Positions 10,108-22,017 of a DNA stretch of 64,000 nt are shown one piece after another. How positions within the stretch are numbered: position 1 is the stretch's first letter; the number at the start of each line of letters is the position of its first letter. The notes below the pieces were generated by a model that was not told the DNA's origin, searched no databases, and was given only the letters and a program-made list of their open reading frames with translations. The position numbers were made by a program, and so were the translations under genes. The DNA comes from Eriocheir sinensis (taxonomy: Eukaryota; Arthropoda; Malacostraca; Decapoda; Varunidae), in NCBI RefSeq assembly GCF_024679095.1, contig NC_066528.1, positions 17,288,858 through 17,352,857 of the forward strand, read 5' to 3'.

Positions 10108-11727
10108 CCAGGGTGTGGACGGGCTACACTTGGGACAGGAAGGAGGGGAGGGCCAGGGTGTGGACGGGCTACACTTGGGACAGGAAGGAGGGGAGGGCCA
10201 GGGTGTGGACGGGCTACACTTGGGACAGGAAGGAGGGGAGGGCCAGGGTGTGGACGGGCTACACTTGGGACAGGAAGGAGCGGGGGGCCAGGGTGTGGAC
10301 GGGCTACACTTGGGACAGGAAGGAGTGGGGGGCCAGGGTGTGGACGGGCTACACTTGGGACAGGAAGGAGTGGAGGGCCAGGGTGTGGACGGGCTACACT
10401 TGGGACAGGAAGGAGTGGAGGGCCAGGGTGTGGACGGGCTACACTTGGGACAGGAAGGAGGGGGGCCAGGGGTGTGGACAGGCTACACTTGGGACAGGAA
10501 GGAGTGGGGGCCAGGGTGTGGACGGGCTACACTTGGGACAGGCAGGTGTGGGGGGCCAGGGTGGGGACGGGCTACACGTGGGACAGGCACGAGTGGCGGG
10601 CCAGGGTGTGGACGGGCTACACTTGGGACAGGAAGGAGCGGGGGGGCCAGGGTGTGGACGGGCTACACTTGGGACAGGAAGGAGCGGGGCCAGGGTGTGG
10701 ACGGCTACACTTGGGACAGGAAGGAGCGGGGCCAGGGTGTGGACGGGCTACACTTGGGACAGGAAGGAGTGGCCAGGGTGTGGACAGGCTACACTTGGGA
10801 CAGGAAGGAGCGGGGGGCCAGGGTGTGGACGGGCTACACTTGGGACAGGAAGGAGCGGGGGGCCAGGGTGCGGACAGGCTACACTTGGGACAGGAAGGAG
10901 CGGGGGGCCAGGGTGTGGACGGGCTACACTTGGGACAGGAAGGAGCGGGGGGCCAGGGTGTGGACGGGCTACACTTGGGACAGGAAGGAGCAGGGGGCCA
11001 GGGTGTGGACGGGCTACACTTGGGACAGGAAGGAGCGGGGGGCCAGGGTGTGGACGGGCTACACTTGGGACAGGAAGGAGCGGCGGGCCAGGGTGTGGAC
11101 GGCCACACTTGGGACAGGAAGGAGGGAGGCCAGGGTGTGGACGGACTACACTTGGGACAGGAAGGAGTGGGGGCCAGGGTGTGGACAGGCTACACTTGGG
11201 ACAGGAAGGAGGGAGGGCCAGGTGTGGACGGACCACACTTGGGACAGGAAGGAGTGGGGGCCAGGGTGTGGACGGCCACACTTGGGACAGGAAGGAGTGG
11301 GGGCCAGGGTGTGGATGGGCTACACTTGGGACAGGAAGGAGGGAGGGCCAGGGTGTGGACAGGCCACACTTGGGACAGGAAGGAGGAGGGCCAGGGTGTG
11401 GACGGGCTACACTTGGGACAGGAAGGAGGGGAGGGCCAGGGTGTGGACGGGCTACACTTGGGACAGGAAGGAGCGGGGGGCCAAGGTGTGGACGGGCTAC
11501 ACTTGGGACAGGAAGGAGTGGGGGGCCAGGGTGTGGACGGGCTACACTTGGGACAGGAAGGAGCGGGGGGCCAGGGTGTGGACGGCTACACTTGGGACAG
11601 GAAGGAGTGGTGGGCCAGGGTGTGGACGGGCTACACTTGGGACAGGAAGGAGTGGAGGGCCAGGGTGTGGACGGGCTACACTAGAGACAGGAAGGAGTAA
11701 ATAGGTGTGGACGGGCTACACTAGTGC
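10108..11727 (+). repeat. 45-bp minisatellite, U2 (about 36 copies)
   Basis: The first eight or so copies are regular. Copies from about 10460 on carry many 1-3 bp losses and gains, then regularity returns near 11400. Ends at the deletion junction with the CTAGTGCTTG segment. Confidence 0.97.
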
Positions 11728-11927
11728 TTGTTTTTTTTAACTCCCCTCTCTCCCTGCACTTCCAAGTAGTCATTCCCAAGAATAATCAATAACCAGAATA
11801 ATATATCTCATCAACACGCACTATTTGCCCGACCCGGCGGCCTGTGGCTTGCCTTGGTGCACCCACCACCGCCCTGATCCCTCCCACCAACTTCAGTTTC
11901 CTAACCAGACAATTTTTTTCTTTGCAG

Positions 11928-12395
11928 AACACGACTTTGTCCCAATGGCCACCACTGGTGTTAGTGTCGATGGTAGGCATTGAGACAGCTGCTGTGCTCG
12001 GTACTTCTTCCGTCCTTGCTGCCGCTGACTTCAGGACTCCTTGGTGCATCCCACGCCTTGCCTGCTCAATTGGTCACTAAGTGTGGCTTTTAGGCAACCT
12101 CGCCGCCTTCTCCAGCATCTCTGAGGTTCCTCAAGACCAGCCAACTCCTCACATCTGGAGTAGTGTTGCAGTGGAGGCTGCAAGGCGGGACAGCAGCTGC
12201 AGTGGCTGGGATGAGCAGGAGCCGACTGCTACTGGTGTGAGGTTCAGGAGTAATCAAAAACATTACCACCACCACCACTCCTGCCACCACCCCCACCACC
12301 ACTCCTGCCACCACCACCACCACTGCCACTACCAACACCACCACCACCACCAAAAGCAACTGCTGGCCTCTTCATCCACAAAGGGGGAAGTTTGA
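11928..12395 (+). CDS. Candidate exons B and C, U2
   Basis: Exon B is 11928-11972 and exon C 12094-12395, with the same acceptor, donor and TCACTAA branch motif as U1. The His tract differs in length by whole codons and gains a proline-codon interruption (CACCCC). The stop falls at the same relative site. Confidence 0.4.
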
Positions 12396-12449
12396 ATTTC
12401 AGAAATGTGAGAAGATCTGAGAGTGAGAGAAAGTTTACTGACCAAAGAC

Positions 12450-13671
12450 ATGCAGGGAAGGATGACCTCAACAAATACACCCACACACTCTGGCGTAAGA
12501 CCTCATGAAAGCCGGGAGTGTGGCAAAAGGTTTAGTAATAGGAGTAACCCCAAACGTCTCACCCTTACACACACTGGTGCAAGAAACCATGAGTGTGAAG
12601 TTTGTGGGAAATGTTTCAGTCAGAAGGGTCACCTCAAGAAACATGCCCTTACACACACTGGTGAAAGAAATCATGAGTGTGAAGTTTGTGGGAAATGTTT
12701 CAGTCAGAAGGGTCACCTCAACACACACACACTTACACACACTGGTGAAAGAAATCATGAGTGTGAAGTTTGTGGGAAATGTTTCAGTCGGAAGAGTACC
12801 CTCAAATTACACACTGTTACACACACTGGTGCAAGAAATCATGAGTGTGAAGTTTGTGGGAAATGTTTCAGTCGGAAGAGTACCCTCAAAACACACACCG
12901 TTACACACACCGGTGCAAAAAAACATGAGTCTGAAGTTTGTGGGAAACGTTTCAGTGAGAAGGGTACCCTCAAGAAACATGCCCTTACGCACACTGGTGA
13001 AAGGAATCATGAGTGTGAAGTTTGTGGGAAATGTTTCAGTGAGAAGAGTAACCTCAACAGACACACCCTTACACACACTGGTGAAAGAAATCATGAGTGT
13101 GAAGTTTGTGGGAAATGTTTCAGTCGGAAGTGTAACCTCAACAGACACACCCTTACACACACTGGTGCAAGAAATCATGAGTGTGAAGTTTGTGGGAAAT
13201 GTTTCAGTCAGAAGGGTCACCTCAAGAAACATGCCCTACACACACTGGTGAAAGAAATCATGAGTGTGAAGTTTGTAGGGAAACGTTTCAGTCAGAAGGG
13301 TACCTCAAATTACACACTGTTACACACACTGGTGCAAGAAATCATGAGTGTGAAATTTAGGGAAATGTTTCAGTCAGAAGGCTCACCTCAAAGTACACAC
13401 TGTTACACACACTGATGCAAGAAATCATGAGTGTGAAGTTTGTGGGAAATGTTTCAGTCTGAAGAGTAACCTCAAAGTACACACTGTTACACACACTGAT
13501 GCAAGAAATCATGAGTGTGAAGTTTGTGGGAAAAGATTCAAACTGAAGAGGGTATTGGACCTGCACCTCTTCAGACACTCTGGTCATAAAGGGTTCAAGT
13601 GCGATGTTTGTGGGAAACGTTTCATGACCAAGGGTGAGATTGCCAGGCACGTGAAGGTCCACTTCTCCTGA
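12450..13671 (+). pseudogene. C2H2 poly-zinc-finger gene Z2, frameshifted
   Basis: Open from ATG 12450 through about eight amplified fingers. Four single-base indels follow relative to Z4 (losses near 13236, 13303 and 13355, a gain near 13276), and the frame ends at 13415. The remaining fingers, including the conserved C-terminal pair to TGA 13669-13671, lie in another frame. It lacks the 18-bp segment before the ATG, as Z3 and Z5 do. One finger has Ser for its first Cys (HESEVC). The tight indel cluster could be real decay or a consensus error in the assembly. Confidence 0.8.
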
Positions 13672-14198
13672 GGGGCTGTGCTGATTCAGTTCTGCTGTGT
13701 GTGAGTGCAAGTGTTTGTTGTGGTGTTACAGGGCTGTGTGTAGCACAGGGAACAGAAAATAATCATCTATTGGAACAAATGGTGACTGTAACGGCATGAT
13801 CTGTTATTCACTTTCCATCCTAGGCTGCATGTGGTTGGTGGGTCCTGTGAACGGTCTGATCTTTTTGGTGACTGTGCCGGGCTGGCTGTTGTGGCCTGGG
13901 CCTATTGGTCAAGTGTGTGTGTTACTAGTAATAATATAGTCCTGTAGGCAAACCACACCAAACTGGCTGTTGGGAGGTGTAGGCCATGGTAATTGATGTC
14001 TTATGGTGTTGTTACTTTCCTGTTTCCACCCACGTGACGTCCCATCTCAACAAACAAGTCTTATACCACGTCAGCCTTGGGTGGGGGTGGGGGGGGGGCA
14101 CAACAGCAGTGTTACCACCTCCTTAGAGAGATGAGAGAAGTAACGGGAGAAAGAAGTAAGGGAGAAGTTTTGTACCACATATGGGAATTTATGTAAAG

Positions 14199-14204
14199 AA
14201 TAAA
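14199..14204 (+). terminator. Polyadenylation signal, U2
   Basis: AATAAA in the conserved context, about 530 bp after the Z2 end. Confidence 0.5.
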
Positions 14205-14798
14205 AAAGCATTCCGAGAGACGAGTTTTATTATCGTAAGAAAATAGCGTGTGTTCCTTAATTTCACTCTCCAGTGACCGTCAAGACAACCTGTGAATCAC
14301 AGCTTTGGATCATGAGTCAAACTTTACTAAACTTGCTGTTGAAGACAGGCAAGGCACGACATTAGCACCACCGCTACGCCATCATGCCTTGACGCCGCCC
14401 TTCATGTGAGGCTCGGCCAGCAATGCCCAGACTTACTCCCTTCACTATTCTTTGTGTTGGAACACTTATTACAATGTTAACACAACCCTTTTGACCCTGA
14501 ACCCACGGTGGAAAATGAGTCACTAATGATGATGAGGATCCAGGGTAGATTAATGAAAAAGTAGAGGGCGGGCAGCTTTGTAAAGTGAGAGGTGTTCCTG
14601 ATGGAAACAGGAAGAGAAACAAATCTAGCCACTGGAAAGACCAAGAATCCTTCACCCTGACCACCAGCTGACCTTCACTGTCACCATGGCTACAGGCACC
14701 ATCACCAGGACAGTTATACTGCTGCCATTATGACCTATCCCTTCACCACTATCTTCACTCTCCTCCCTTATTATCACTACCATATATTAATCCAAAGT

Positions 14799-15300
14799 CT
14801 ATGATGTGGGACTTTATCTAACGCTTTCTGGAAATCAAGACAGACTACGTCCAGTGATTTAGTCACGTCATAAACTGAGAAGAGGTCGTTATAAAAGGTC
14901 AATAGGTTTGATAGGGAGGATCTTTTGTTACGGAAGCCATGTTATGAATCCCCAATTAATGAGTGGCTTTGAAGGTAACTCACAGTTTTGTCTCTAATTA
15001 TGCTCTCGAGTAGCTTACCTACAACAAGTTAAACTAATGGGCCTGTAATTACCTGGTGTTTTTTTGTCTCCTTTCTTAAGAACCGGTGTCACGTTAGCCT
15101 TTTTCCAATCCGAAGGGACGATGCCTGTCGCAAGGACATATCAAAAATGGTTGTGAGGGAGGAGAGTATTTCGCTCTTTGTTTCTTTAAGCAGCATAGGA
15201 TATACGTTGTCAGGTCCGGGACTTGTATTTGTTTTAAGGGATTGGAGAGCTTTAAGGACTTCATCGGTAGTTATTACAAAGTTAGGCAATATGCTTGCTC
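14799..15300 (-). pseudogene. LINE relic A, U3
   Basis: Same RT fragment as in U2. It retains the CTTTCTTAAGAACC segment that U2 has partly lost near 8565. Confidence 0.78.
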
Positions 15301-15535
15301 AAGAGGAGGAAGAATACTGTATATTCTTCCTCCAAGAGAGCGACCCGCTGAGGGCCACTCCATGTATTATTCCTCCAAGGATAAAACTAAGCGTAAGGAA
15401 AAGACACTCAAAGAAATAAAAGACCCAAAACAAAATGCATAAAAAGACGACTTAGGGCATAAAAAGTCTCCAAGTAGGAAGAAAAGAAAAAATAGGGAAA
15501 AAAAGAAATAGGCAAATCTGAAAATCTGAATATAC

Positions 15536-15976
15536 TGTTACGCCAAGGCTTAGCTTAGTTTAAATTGTAATTGGCGCCACGTGACGTAATGAGGGTTCCC
15601 TGCGGCCCCGTTGAGGGGGCGGGCTGGAGAGGGACGCCATGCGGCGAGGAAGAGTGGAGACGGAGAGAAGACAAAGGACGCGCTCGCCTGTGCTCTGTGC
15701 CTTAGGACTTAATCGCCTGTGATTTGTGCCTTGACTGCCTCCCCCTTGGACTATAAGGATTGTACAACGTGCTATTGCTTAGTAAACCCCAAGAAAGTCC
15801 GCCCTGTATTTAATTGTGCCTCGCTGTGTGCTCTGTGGGTGTGTGCGAGTGTGTCCGCCGGAGTGTCTTTGTGTCTGCTGTCCGCCTCGTGGGAGCACTG
15901 TGTTTTCCATAGCGAGCCCAGTTTAAGTTGGGAGAGCACCTGTCTGCCTGTGAGGGGGTAGACAAGTGGTATAACA
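15536..15976 (+). repeat. 5' LTR of element 1
   Basis: 441 bp, beginning TGTTACGCC and ending ATAACA. CTATAAG near 15751 is a possible TATA element. It differs from the 3' LTR by two substitutions near 15772 and small changes close to the 3' end. Confidence 0.93.
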
Positions 15977-15977
15977 G

Positions 15978-15995
15978 TGGTGTCAGGAGCGGGGA
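15978..15995 (+). other. Primer-binding site of element 1
   Basis: TGGTGTCAGGAGCGGGGA starts just after the 5' LTR. Its complement resembles the 3' end of tRNA-Leu (ending TCCTGACACCA), so tRNA-Leu priming is likely. This is from family knowledge, not a search. Confidence 0.65.
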
Positions 15996-16043
15996 AATTG
16001 TGCTGTGAGTGGACGGGCAGACAAGAGTGACGCCTCAGGCACA

Positions 16044-17634
16044 ATGGACCTCGGCGAGCACGGTGCGGCTGGCGGAGCGAGTGGTGGGGTAGTGGTGACC
16101 TTGAGGCTGATGAAGACGCTAAGCCTGGCCAGCTGGGTTAATTGCCTCAATGTTGGCTGGCTTGAGGCAAGAAATAACGCTTCAAGGTCAAAGCAGGCAC
16201 AGCAGGCCGAGCGCCTGAGGCACAGGCCAGCAGGCTTGAGGCAGGCCCGTGAGCAGGCCGAGCGCTGAGGCACAGGCCAGCAGGCTTGAGGAGCAGGCTC
16301 GTGAGCAGGCCGAGCGCTCCGAGGCACAGGCCAGCAGGCTTGAGGAGGCACTACAAGCAAGTTTGGCTTCTGTGCGGCAGGAGGCACGGCAGTATACCGA
16401 TCAGGCCTGCGAGGAGGTCCGGGTTGAGCTACAGAGGGGCCTAGAGGCACTGAGAGGTGAGGTGCAGGAGGTGGGTTTGAGGCGAGGCAGGCTGCCGTGT
16501 GTGCTGCCCCAGAGGAAGTGCAGAGTGAGCCTTTGTGTGATTGGGGCAGTGTCAAGCCTCGCTGAGGCCACGCAGTGTTCTCTGAGCCTCCGGGCCTGGC
16601 GTGTCCGGCCGGGGTCACGGTCAGGTTCAGCGGCTGGCGTGGGCTGCGGCAGGGGCGCGAGCGGCGGCCCCGCCACTGTTGCCAAACAGCCCGCCACCCT
16701 CGCCTCCTCACCTAAACCCTACCCTGCCTCCTTTCTTGCCCTGTGCCTGCCTTCTACCCTGCTCGTTCGTTTCCTTCTCACGACCACCGCAGGCGTAAGC
16801 CGGCTGAGTATGACGGCAAGGTAGCTTGGGAGGCCTACGTTGCTCAGTTCGTCATGCTCGCAACAGCTCAAGGTGGACTGAGGAAGAAAGGCGCTGCAGC
16901 TGGCAACGGCGCTGCGGGGCCCGGCACTCGAGATTCTCAGCCACCTTCCAGCCACCAAGCAAGCTTCCTTTACCAGCCTGTCGGAAGCCTTGCAGCGCCG
17001 CTTTGGGCACAGTCACCAGGCTGAGGTGTACAGGGCTCAGCTGAAGAAGAGGGCGAGGCAGAAGGGCGAGACGCTGTCACAACTGGCGCAAGATGTGGAG
17101 GCCCTTGTGAGGCGGGCTTATCCGGCTGCTGGTGAAGACATGACGACCGTCCTCGCCCGTGACGCCTTCGTAGATGCTCTGCAGGACCACCAGCTGCAGA
17201 TCTACGTAAAGCAAGCCCACCCTGGTGACCTGCAGGTGGCTTTGGCGAGGGCCATGGAGTTCGAGGCGTTTCTCAAGACGTCAAGCCGCCTCGCTGACTA
17301 CGCCAAGCCTCGGAACGACGTGCGAGGCCGGAAGGCGAAGTTCGAGCGTAAGGCGGCGTCGAGGGAGACGAGCCCCGAGTTTGGTGGCCGTTGCTGGGGC
17401 TGCGGTGAGAAGGGCCACAGACGCGACCGGTGTCCGAGGGGGCGAAAGACGCGTTCCCTCGACCGGCCGAAGTCTGGGGGCTTCCAGACTTGCTGCAAGG
17501 ACTGCGGCAAGTCTGATCACCGCTCCAGCGCCTGCCCCAAGCCGAAGCAAGTGGCGCAGGCGGGAAACAGCAGCGGGCTGGACAAGGGGGCGACTACCCA
17601 GCCTGCCAAGGTCGACACGCCCCCACTTGTGTAA
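16044..17634 (+). pseudogene. Gag of element 1, frameshifted
   Basis: Structural polyprotein region. The N-terminal part has three roughly 57-60 bp repeats (about 16217-16345) encoding a charged Ala/Glu/Gln/Arg coiled-coil-like stretch. The capsid-like part shifts frame near 16265 and in 16880-16990. From 16990 the frame is open for 214 codons and contains two CCHC zinc knuckles: CWGCGEKGHRRDRC (17392-17433) and CKDCGKSDHRSSAC (17494-17535). It stops at TAA 17632-17634. Start ATG 16044 is the first after the primer site in a plausible frame. Broken as it stands. Confidence 0.82.
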
Positions 17635-17657
17635 GATGCCGCCATACCACTAGTTCG

Positions 17658-18398
17658 GTGCAGGTGGAGGGCAACGTAGACGGTAAGTCTTGCCGCCTGA
17701 CAGTCGACACCGGGGCTGAAAAGACCCTGGTGCGCCCCGAGTTGCTGGACGCTGAGCGGCTCCCAGACGCCCCGCAGAGATTGTGCGGCGTGACGGGGCA
17801 TTGCGTGGCACTCCAGGGGCCTGTAGTGGCTCGTGTCGGCGTGGGCGGCGCAGAAGAGCGGCTGCCAGTGTACGCCGCCGACCTGGATGAAGAGGGCTTG
17901 CTCGGTTTTGACTACCTGGTGCAGACTGGCGCATGTATCGACTTTGGACGGAAGCGGATGAGGGTGCACGGACAAGAGGTGCCCTGGCTTCCGGAAGTCG
18001 GTTGTGCCGAGGTAGTGACGGCCGAGCGACTGCACCTTGCCCCCAGGACGGAGCGACGAGTCCAGTGTCGACTGTCGAGGGTGATGCACGACGCGGAAGG
18101 CATAGTAGAACCCTCAGAAAACCTGCACCTGACTGACGGTGTGGCAGTCGGGAGGAGCCTCGTGGGAGCGGGGGAGGAGTTAGTGACAGTACTCGTTGCT
18201 AACTTCTCTGACGAGGCTCGGCGACTACCCGCTGGTGCCAGACTAGGCACATGTGAAGAGGTGGAGCGAGCTGAACAGCCGTCGAAGAGTGCGTCTACGC
18301 CTGCGGAGGGAGTGCTGCCTGACTTCCTTGAAGACCTGGCGCTCAGGGGCTCCGCTAACCTGACGGAGTCGCAGGCGGAGAGGTGCGCCACACCTTGA
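17658..18398 (+). pseudogene. Protease segment of element 1 pol
   Basis: Aspartic protease region with catalytic DTGA at 17706-17717, and LRPELL- and DYL-like downstream motifs. It lies in a different frame from gag, and the frame ends at 18398, overlapping the RT frame by a 1-nt shift near 18385. In the related element at the right end of the window gag and protease share one frame, so the gag/pol break here may be damage. Confidence 0.82.
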
Positions 18399-19318
18399 CG
18401 CAGTACTCAGACGTGTTCAGCCGGGGCGACTTGGACTTGGGCCGCACGTCGCTGGTGAAACACAGCATCAACACTGGAACCAGCGCGCCCATCAAGTGTC
18501 CCCCTCGACGTATCGCACCTGCCCGACGAGAGGAGATGCAGCGCACCGTCAACGACCTGGCAAATCAGGGGGTGATCGAGAAGTCCGACAGTCCGTGGTC
18601 TTCAGCGGTAGTCCTGGTTAAAAAGAAGGACGGCACACAACGCTTCTGTGTGGACTACCGGGCACTGAATGACGTGACTGTGAAGGATTCCTACCCCCTG
18701 CCGAGGATCGACGACACCTTGGACGCGCTGGTAGGGGCGAGGTGGTTCTCCACGCTCGACCTGAAGTCGGGCTACCACCAGGTGGAGATGGCCGAAGAGG
18801 ACAAGCCGAAGACAGCCTTTTCCTTCGGGCAGGGCTGGCAGTTTAATGTCATGCCCTTCGGCCTCTGCAACGCCCCTGGCTGTTTTGAACGTCTGATGGA
18901 GCGGGTGCTGGACGGCCTGCAGTGGAGGACGGCCCTCATCTACCTCGACGACGTCATCGTCTACGGAGGCACCTTCGAGGAGGAGCTGGGGAGGCTGGAG
19001 GAGGTCCTGCAACGCCTGAGGAAGGCTAACCTCAAGCTCAGCCCCAAGAAGTGCTCCCTCTTCCAGTACGAGGTGCCGTTCCTGGGGCATGTCGTCAGCA
19101 AGGACGGCGTGCGCACAGACCCGCAGAAAGTGGCAGCAGTAGCAGACTGGCCTCGGCCCACTAACGTAGCTGAGGTCAGGAGCTACTTGGGTCTGTGCAC
19201 CTACTACCGTCGCTTCGTGCAGGACTTCGCCACCATCGCGGCGCCCCTACACCGCCTCACTCGAACGGAGTGCCTATCGAGTGGGACGAGGCGTGCCAGG
19301 CTGCGTTCGACGGCCTGA
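18383..19318 (+). pseudogene. Reverse transcriptase segment of element 1 pol
   Basis: RNA-dependent DNA polymerase with gypsy motifs in order: RFCVDYRALN, LDLKSGYHQV, MPFGLCNAPGCFE and catalytic YLDD (18941-18952). The finger, palm and thumb regions look complete. The authentic frame is lost near 19264, before RNase H. Codon use is GC-rich, unlike the AT-richer LINE relics on either side. Confidence 0.88.
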
Positions 19319-19808
19319 AGAGGGCCCTAGTGGAGGCGCCGGTCCTGCCGTACCCAACCCGAAGCTCCCTTACCTGCTTGACACCGACGCCAGTGCGGAG
19401 GGCATCGGGGCTGTCTTGTCGCAGGTGAAGGATGGAAGGGAGCACGTGGTGGCCTACTACAGCGCCAAGTTCAGTAGGCCTGAACGCAACTACTGCGTGA
19501 CCAGGAAGGAGCTGCTGGCAGTAGTAAAAAGTCTCGAGCACTTCCAGCCGTACCTCTACGGCGCTGAGTTCACCGTCCGGACCGACCACGCTGCCCTGCA
19601 GTGGTTGAAAACACTGAAGGCGCCGGAGGGTCAGCTGGCGAGGTGGTTGGGAAGGCTCGAGCAGTTCAACTACCGGATTGTTCACCGCCCGGGTCGTGTG
19701 CACAGCAACGCCGATAGTTTGAGCCGGCGCCCGTGTGAGGCAGGTTGCTCTCACTGTGCTAGCAAGGACCCCGACCCTGTGACTCGACGCCCGTGTGGAG
19801 GCAGGTAG
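19265..19808 (+). pseudogene. RNase H segment of element 1 pol
   Basis: A frame change near 19264 and a second near 19355 lead into an RNase H domain with DTDAS, RKELLAVV and TDHAALQWL motifs, then a VHRPGRVHSNADSLSR tail. It ends at a stop at 19806-19808 within a repeated spacer. Confidence 0.82.
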
Positions 19809-19875
19809 CTCACATTCCGTCCCTGAAGGACCTGACGCCGTGAGTCAGAGCCCGTGTGAGGCAAGCTACTCACCA
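19729..19875 (+). repeat. Three-copy 60-bp spacer repeat between RNase H and integrase
   Basis: CCCGTGTG(G)AGGCA recurs at about 19730, 19790 and 19850, each followed by a CTCAC. The repeats separate RNase H from integrase and contain stops in the pol frame. Confidence 0.6.
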
Positions 19876-20134
19876 GGCGCGTCGGGACCCTGACCCTGTT
19901 TGCCGACGCTTAACAGTGCCTGCCAACGCCACTGAAGGCAACGACCGGTGGCGTGAGGCACAGAGCGCAGACCCGCTCTTGCTCCTGTAGTGCGTTGGCT
20001 CAGGGCCAGCGGGGAGCGACGGTGGGAGGAAGTGTCGGCGGAGAGTCCTGCCACTAAGTGCCTCGTCGACCAGTGGGAGACGCTGCGGTTGGACCGGTGG
20101 GGAGTGCTAGTAAAGCGCTGGGAGGTGTTAGGCA

Positions 20135-21130
20135 GTGGGCAGAGACGCCTGGGTAGTGGTGGTACCCCGTGCAAAGCGTGCTGAGGTGTTACGGGAGTTG
20201 CACGCCGGTGTTACTAGTGGCCACTTGGGCGAGAAAAAGACCCTTAAACGTCTCCGCCAGCGCTTCTACTGGGTCGGTATGCGGAACGACGTTTCCGAGT
20301 GGTGTCGGGCCTGTGACGTTTGTAGTGCGAAAAGGGCCCCACGCCGGAATCAGGCTCCGCTTCAGTTGTACAGCGTGGGGGCGCCAATGGAGCGGGTTGC
20401 TGTAGATATTGCTGGCCCGCTGCCCATGACGCCCGGGGCATTCGTTTCGTATGCGTCGTGATGGACTACTGCACGAAGTGGCCTGAGGCGTATGCGCTCC
20501 CGAACCACGAGGCTGAAACAGTGGCGAGTGTCCTAGTAAACGAGTGCTTCACCCGGTTCGGTGTGCCGTCAGAACTGCACTCAGACCAGGGCCGTGAGTT
20601 CGAGTCCCGTGTGTTCCGTGAGTGCTGCGACTTGCTGGGAGTGCGGAAGACCCGAACGACGCCACTCCACCCGCAGTCGGACGGGATGGTGGAGCGGTTC
20701 AACCGGACACTCGCACAGCAGTTGGCCAAGTATTGCGTGTCAAAACAGGAGGACTGGGACGTCAAGTTGCCCTCAATGCTGATGGCGTACCGGTCCGATG
20801 TGCACGAGGCAACTGACTATACACCCGCACGTCTTATGTTTGGACGCTAGCTCAGACTCCCGTGGATCTGGCGACGGGCGGCCGCCGGACGTGGGCCTGC
20901 CGACTGTCACCTCTGGCTTCGCTGCCGCGCTGCAGGAGAACCTGGTCGAGGTCCATCACCAGGTGCGCGGCAAGCTCAGAGTGGCAGGCCAGGCGATGAA
21001 GGACTACTACGATCGCCGCATGCGGGACGTGAAGTATGCGGTGGGTGACAGAGTGTGGCTGCATAACCCTCGCCGGAAGAAAGGGTTATCACCGAAGCTG
21101 CAGAGTCCCTGGGAGGGCCCTACACGGTGA
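20135..21130 (+). pseudogene. Integrase segment of element 1 pol
   Basis: HHCC zinc-binding domain (HAGVTSGH, then CRACDVC) followed by a DDE core: DIAGPLP, HSDQGREFE and DGMVERFNRTL. The frame breaks near 20450, 20845 and 21120. The C-terminal part includes a WEGP(Y)-type GPY/F module. No chromodomain is seen. Confidence 0.85.
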
Positions 21131-21444
21131 TTGCAGTCCTGTCCGCTGTCACCTACCGCATCAGGAGGGGCCGCAAACGCTCCTCTGTCGTCCACGTTGA
21201 CCGGCTCTGGCGCTACCATGGGCCGGGCCGTTACTCCTGGGGTACTGGCGCTGAGGAGGACCCTGACTACCCCAGTAGTGACGAGGAGGACCGGGCAGAA
21301 CTTGACCCGGTGGACGTCGAGGTCGCGGATGATGTGGAGGAGGAGGCAGGTGGAGACGCCGACCTGGAGGCCGGCTCTGCTGGTGACCTGGACCAGCCCG
21401 CTGCCTCCCTCGCCCTCACCTCCACCGCGACGACCAAGACGTGA
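21131..21444 (+). pseudogene. Pol C-terminal tail of element 1
   Basis: After the frame break in the GPY/F module the frame continues with a basic segment and an Asp/Glu-rich tail to TGA at 21442-21444. Probably the integrase C-terminus. Confidence 0.6.
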
Positions 21445-21550
21445 GAGGAGGAGGCCAGGATGGCTTACAGATTTTGATACAGAATGATTTGTTTAGTTCC
21501 CCAGTTATGTTTTATTTGTTTTGTTAAGTTGGCGAGGCGGGTCGCCTGCG

Positions 21551-21566
21551 CTTAAGGGGGGGGTAG
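21551..21566 (+). other. Polypurine tract of element 1
   Basis: CTTAAGGGGGGGGTAG directly before the 3' LTR; primer for plus-strand DNA synthesis. Confidence 0.75.
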
Positions 21567-22013
21567 TGTTACGCCAAGGCTTAGCTTAGTTTAAATTGTA
21601 ATTGGCGCCACGTGACGTAATGAGGGTTCCCTGCGGCCCCGTTGAGGGGGCGGGCTGGAGAGGGACGCCATGCGGCGAGGAAGAGTGGAGACGGAGAGAA
21701 GACAAAGGACGCGCTCGCCTGTGCTCTGTGCCTTAGGACTTAATCGCCTGTGATTTGTGCCTTGACTGCCTCCCCCTTGGACTATAAGGATTGTACAACG
21801 TTCTGTTGCTTAGTAAACCCCAAGAAAGTCCGCCCTGTATTTAATTGTGCCTCGCTGTGTGCTCTGTGGGTGTGTGCGAGTGTGTCCGCCGGAGTGTCTT
21901 TGTGTCTGCTGTCCGCCTCGTGGGAGCACTGTGTTTTCCATAGCGAGCCCAGTTTAAGTAATTGGGAGAGCACCTGTCTGCCTGTGTGAGGGGTAGACAA
22001 GTGGAGTACAACA
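21567..22013 (+). repeat. 3' LTR of element 1
   Basis: 447 bp, starting TGTTACGCC and ending ACAACA; followed by ATAC (22014-22017), the target-site copy. Confidence 0.93.
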
Positions 22014-22017
22014 ATAC

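Larger units (their letters stand above)
8291..14798 (+). repeat. Tandem unit U2
   Basis: Complete 6.5-kb unit with no large insertion; the best reference for the ancestral layout. Its minisatellite runs directly into CTACACTAGTGCTTG, a deletion of the post-minisatellite segment shared with U4 and U5. It also lacks about 60 bp before exon B. The finger gene is disrupted. Confidence 0.9.
15536..22013 (+). mobile_element. Ty3/gypsy-like LTR retrotransposon 1
   Basis: 6.5-kb element with TG...CA-bounded LTRs, primer-binding site, gag with zinc knuckles, protease, RT, RNase H, integrase and a purine tract, in gypsy order. ATAC lies before the 5' LTR and again at 22014-22017, and the other units show this as one uninterrupted sequence, so insertion made a 4-bp target duplication. 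LTRs are nearly identical, implying a young insertion, yet the pol region carries several frameshifts. Confidence 0.95.
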
